From the NCBI GenBank assembly GCA_003230355.1, contig QIDD01000042.1, positions 1 to 7,261 on the forward strand: a DNA stretch of 7,261 bases. Direction: 5' to 3'. Shown in pieces: positions 5,821 through 7,261 of this stretch. Position 1 is the first letter of the stretch, and the number at the start of each line of letters is the position of its first letter. The notes below the pieces were generated by a model. That model ran no database searches. It had not been told where the DNA came from and worked only from the letters and a program-made list of their open reading frames with translations. The translations under genes and the position numbers were made by a program. The DNA is from Methanobacteriota archaeon (lineage in GTDB: Archaea; Hydrothermarchaeota; Hydrothermarchaeia; Hydrothermarchaeales; SZUA-236).

Positions 5821-7032
5821 TTATTGTCGGGTCTTTTCAACGGGCTGGGCTTCACCCGCTCTGAATATCGCTATTTTTGTAAGGGGCGGGCCAACTATTT
5901 GGAAGACAAATGTTGTGGCTGCAATAACGTTGATCGCAAGTAGGCCGAGCTTATATCCTTCTGGTCCGAAAGCCTGAAACTCGTGCCAAGCCTGTATTGA
6001 TAGTCCGATTGCAACACCTGCCTGTGAGAGCAGGCCGAGGCCGATGTATCTGCGCACAGCCTCAGGCGTTGATGTGAGTCTTCCGCCTAAAAAGGAGCCG
6101 CCCACCTTCCCGGCGCTTCTGAAGACGATGTATATAATTCCAAGCACGCCCATCTCAGGGAGGAGGCCGACATTCAGCCGCGCACCCACAAGGATGAAGA
6201 ATAGGATGTACACGGGCTGGCTGATCCCTGAGACAGCGTCAAATGCCCGTTTATCTCCGTAGGTTGAGAGGTTGATAAGCGTCATTCCAAAGGCCATGTT
6301 GGATAGGATGAGCGATAGATGCAGGGTCGTCGCTGTTCCAGTGGTGAGCAAGATAAAGGCGAGTGTGAGTATGAGCAGCTCTGTTTTGTCATGTATCTTT
6401 GTAATCATTATATGCAGCGCCGTTCCAAGGATGAATCCCAGGATAAGTGAGCCGATAATTTCTGAGAGCGGACCAACCAGTATGCCTGCAAGAGAGAGGG
6501 TTCCTTTTGCTAGAAGCACTTTTGCAAAGGCAGATGCGAAGCCGTAGATTATGATTGCGACTGCATCGTCAATTGCAACAACGGCAAAGAGTGTGGATGT
6601 GAGCGGGCCTGAAGCGCGGTACTCACGCAGCACGTCAACGGTTGCAGCAGGCGCGGTTGCAGATGCAAGCGCTCCAAAGATCAGAGCGATATAGAGGGTG
6701 TTCGTATAAAGGTAGACTGCGATTGTTACAACTGCGAAGGCGGCTGTGGATTCAAGGATTGCGATTGCGAGAATCGTTTTTCCAAGGGTTCGAAGCACTT
6801 TAAACGCCATCTCCCCGCCCACGTCAAAGCCGATGAAAGAAAGAGCAAGCAGGCTTATCACATCAAGGGAGTCCAGGGTGGCTGTGTCAAACACATTTGG
6901 AGCGAGATTTCCAAGCAGCGCGCCGATCAGGATAAATCCAACTACATGAGGCGCTCTAATCCGTTCAGTGGATTTCCCACCTATAAAACCCAGGAAGAGC
7001 GAGGCTCCAATGAGCAGTAGCACATCTATCAC
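5821..7032 (-). CDS. CPA2-type Na+(K+)/H+ antiporter, KefB/NapA-like membrane domain
   Basis: The 403-residue protein is almost wholly hydrophobic, with roughly 12 membrane helices by eye. The ion-binding motif is AIDDAVAI, with Asp155-Asp156 in the middle of a helix. The Asp-Asp pair is typical of electrogenic Na+/H+ antiporters such as NapA and NhaA, whereas Kef-type K+ systems usually have Gln or Asn before Asp. The discontinuous helix region SATAPAATVDVLREY (124-138) and the basic FRSAGKVGG (304-312), where NapA-like proteins have a conserved Lys near the ion site, support the family. There is no C-terminal TrkA-N/RCK domain; it ends shortly after the last helix. The start is GTG at 7032, with GGAGTTGA upstream and the first membrane helix beginning at once. 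It probably sets cytoplasmic pH and Na+ balance. It is convergent with the HD nuclease and divergent from the gene at 7222. Confidence 0.93.
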   Translation of the reverse strand: MIDVLLLIGASLFLGFIGGKSTERIRAPHVVGFILIGALLGNLAPNVFDTATLDSLDVISLLALSFIGFDVGGEMAFKVLRTLGKTILAIAILESTAAFAVVTIAVYLYTNTLYIALIFGALASATAPAATVDVLREYRASGPLTSTLFAVVAIDDAVAIIIYGFASAFAKVLLAKGTLSLAGILVGPLSEIIGSLILGFILGTALHIMITKIHDKTELLILTLAFILLTTGTATTLHLSLILSNMAFGMTLINLSTYGDKRAFDAVSGISQPVYILFFILVGARLNVGLLPEMGVLGIIYIVFRSAGKVGGSFLGGRLTSTPEAVRRYIGLGLLSQAGVAIGLSIQAWHEFQAFGPEGYKLGLLAINVIAATTFVFQIVGPPLTKIAIFRAGEAQPVEKTRQ

Positions 7033-7098
7033 GTTGTCAACTCCAGATTATTAAAATCAATAATTGTTGTTGCTTTCTTCAACTTGTCCTAAAAGAAG

Positions 7099-7110
7099 GT
7101 TATAAAGCTT
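7099..7110 (-). promoter_or_regulatory. Probable TATA box of the antiporter gene
   Basis: The minus strand reads AAGCTTTATAAC, close to the archaeal box A consensus (YTTTATA). Transcription would begin near 7077, giving a leader of about 45 bases with the Shine-Dalgarno GGAG (plus-strand 7041-7044) eight bases before the GTG. Confidence 0.5.
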
Positions 7111-7126
7111 GGGGTGTCAGGGGCTT

Positions 7127-7164
7127 TGCACCTTTAATATAACTTTCCGAGTATTTTAGGTGCA
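7127..7164. repeat. Perfect 7-bp inverted repeat in the divergent control region
   Basis: TGCACCT at 7127-7133 and its exact reverse complement AGGTGCA at 7158-7164 are separated by 24 AT-rich bases that include TTTAATATAA, itself TATA-like on the plus strand. The half-sites are 31 bases apart centre to centre, about three helical turns. This could be a regulator-binding pair between the antiporter gene and the gene at 7222. A chance repeat cannot be excluded. Confidence 0.35.
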
Positions 7165-7187
7165 GGTTCAGTTCAAAATGCTGTTGG

Positions 7188-7217
7188 TAAGATTTAATAA
7201 TAAAGATTGAAATCTTA
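7188..7217. repeat. Perfect 8-bp inverted repeat spanning the plus-strand promoter (candidate operator)
   Basis: TAAGATTT at 7188-7195 and AAATCTTA at 7210-7217 are exact reverse complements, 22 bases apart centre to centre (two helical turns). They flank the TATA-like TTTAATAATAA and end four bases before the ATG at 7222. A dimeric repressor bound here would block TBP/TFB or polymerase. The AT-rich context raises the chance of a random match. Confidence 0.4.
7193..7203 (+). promoter_or_regulatory. TATA box of the right-edge gene
   Basis: TTTAATAATAA is centred about 24-25 bases before the ATG at 7222, and no Shine-Dalgarno precedes that ATG (ATCTTAAAAG). This repeats the leaderless arrangement seen for the genes at 2316 and 4813. 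Confidence 0.45.
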
Positions 7218-7221
7218 AAAG

Positions 7222-7261
7222 ATGGTTGGTCTAGAAAATACGACACTTGTTTTCATTATTC
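7222..7261 (+). CDS. N-terminus of a possible membrane protein (first 13 codons, cut by window edge)
   Basis: The first 13 residues read MVGLENTTLVFII; the hydrophobic run starting at residue 8 suggests the start of a membrane helix, as in transporters or antiporters. Support comes from the leaderless-type promoter and the overlapping inverted repeat. It is divergent from the antiporter gene, and a second transporter is possible. The visible sequence is far too short for a family call, and it might not be a gene at all. Confidence 0.45.
   Translation, partial: MVGLENTTLVFII

Overview
The window looks like a fragment of an archaeal chromosome, most probably euryarchaeal (Archaeoglobi, methanogen or ANME-like). 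Genes that begin a transcript have an AT-rich TATA element about 25-27 bases before the ATG and no Shine-Dalgarno sequence (2316, 3995 on the minus strand, 4813, 7222), which is the archaeal leaderless pattern. Genes inside operons have good Shine-Dalgarno sequences. The gene content fits: an IscS-like protein with Asp in place of the PLP lysine, as known from Archaeoglobus fulgidus, plus an orphan receiver protein and small ferritin-like proteins. The genus cannot be fixed from the sequence alone. I see no mobile element, RNA gene or CRISPR array.

Region 1 (1-2225, minus strand) is a compact six-gene sulfur/iron-sulfur operon. In transcription order it holds a 37-aa RCRP-type rubredoxin-like zinc ribbon, TusA, an IscS-like aminotransferase-fold protein, the scaffold IscU, a 45-aa TRASH/YHS-like cysteine-rich protein, and the start of a thioredoxin-reductase-like flavoprotein cut by the window edge. 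Gaps are 0-26 bases. The main point of interest is the IscS-like protein: it keeps the active-site cysteine loop (Cys325) and the IscU-docking tail but has Asp202 where desulfurases have the Schiff-base lysine. The neighbours suggest a persulfide or sulfide relay (TusA, redox proteins) feeding IscU, rather than plain cysteine desulfuration.

Region 2 (2226-3599, plus strand) is a divergent promoter region and a 427-aa protein of unknown function with a soluble N-terminus, a long helical/coiled-coil middle and three C-terminal membrane helices. It ends convergently, overlapping by 15 bases a minus-strand pair of small tandem paralogs (3585-3995). Each of these is a two-helix 'half-ferritin' with an ExxH motif.

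Region 3 (4149-5811, plus strand) holds a receiver-domain protein with a helical C-terminus and no DNA-binding domain, then a separately promoted OB-fold + HD-domain protein of the YhaM 3'-5' exoribonuclease type.

Region 4 (5821-7261) holds a minus-strand CPA2-type Na+/H+ antiporter with an Asp-Asp ion site, then a 189-base divergent control region with two perfect inverted repeats. After it comes the first 13 codons of a plus-strand gene, probably a membrane protein, that runs off the window.
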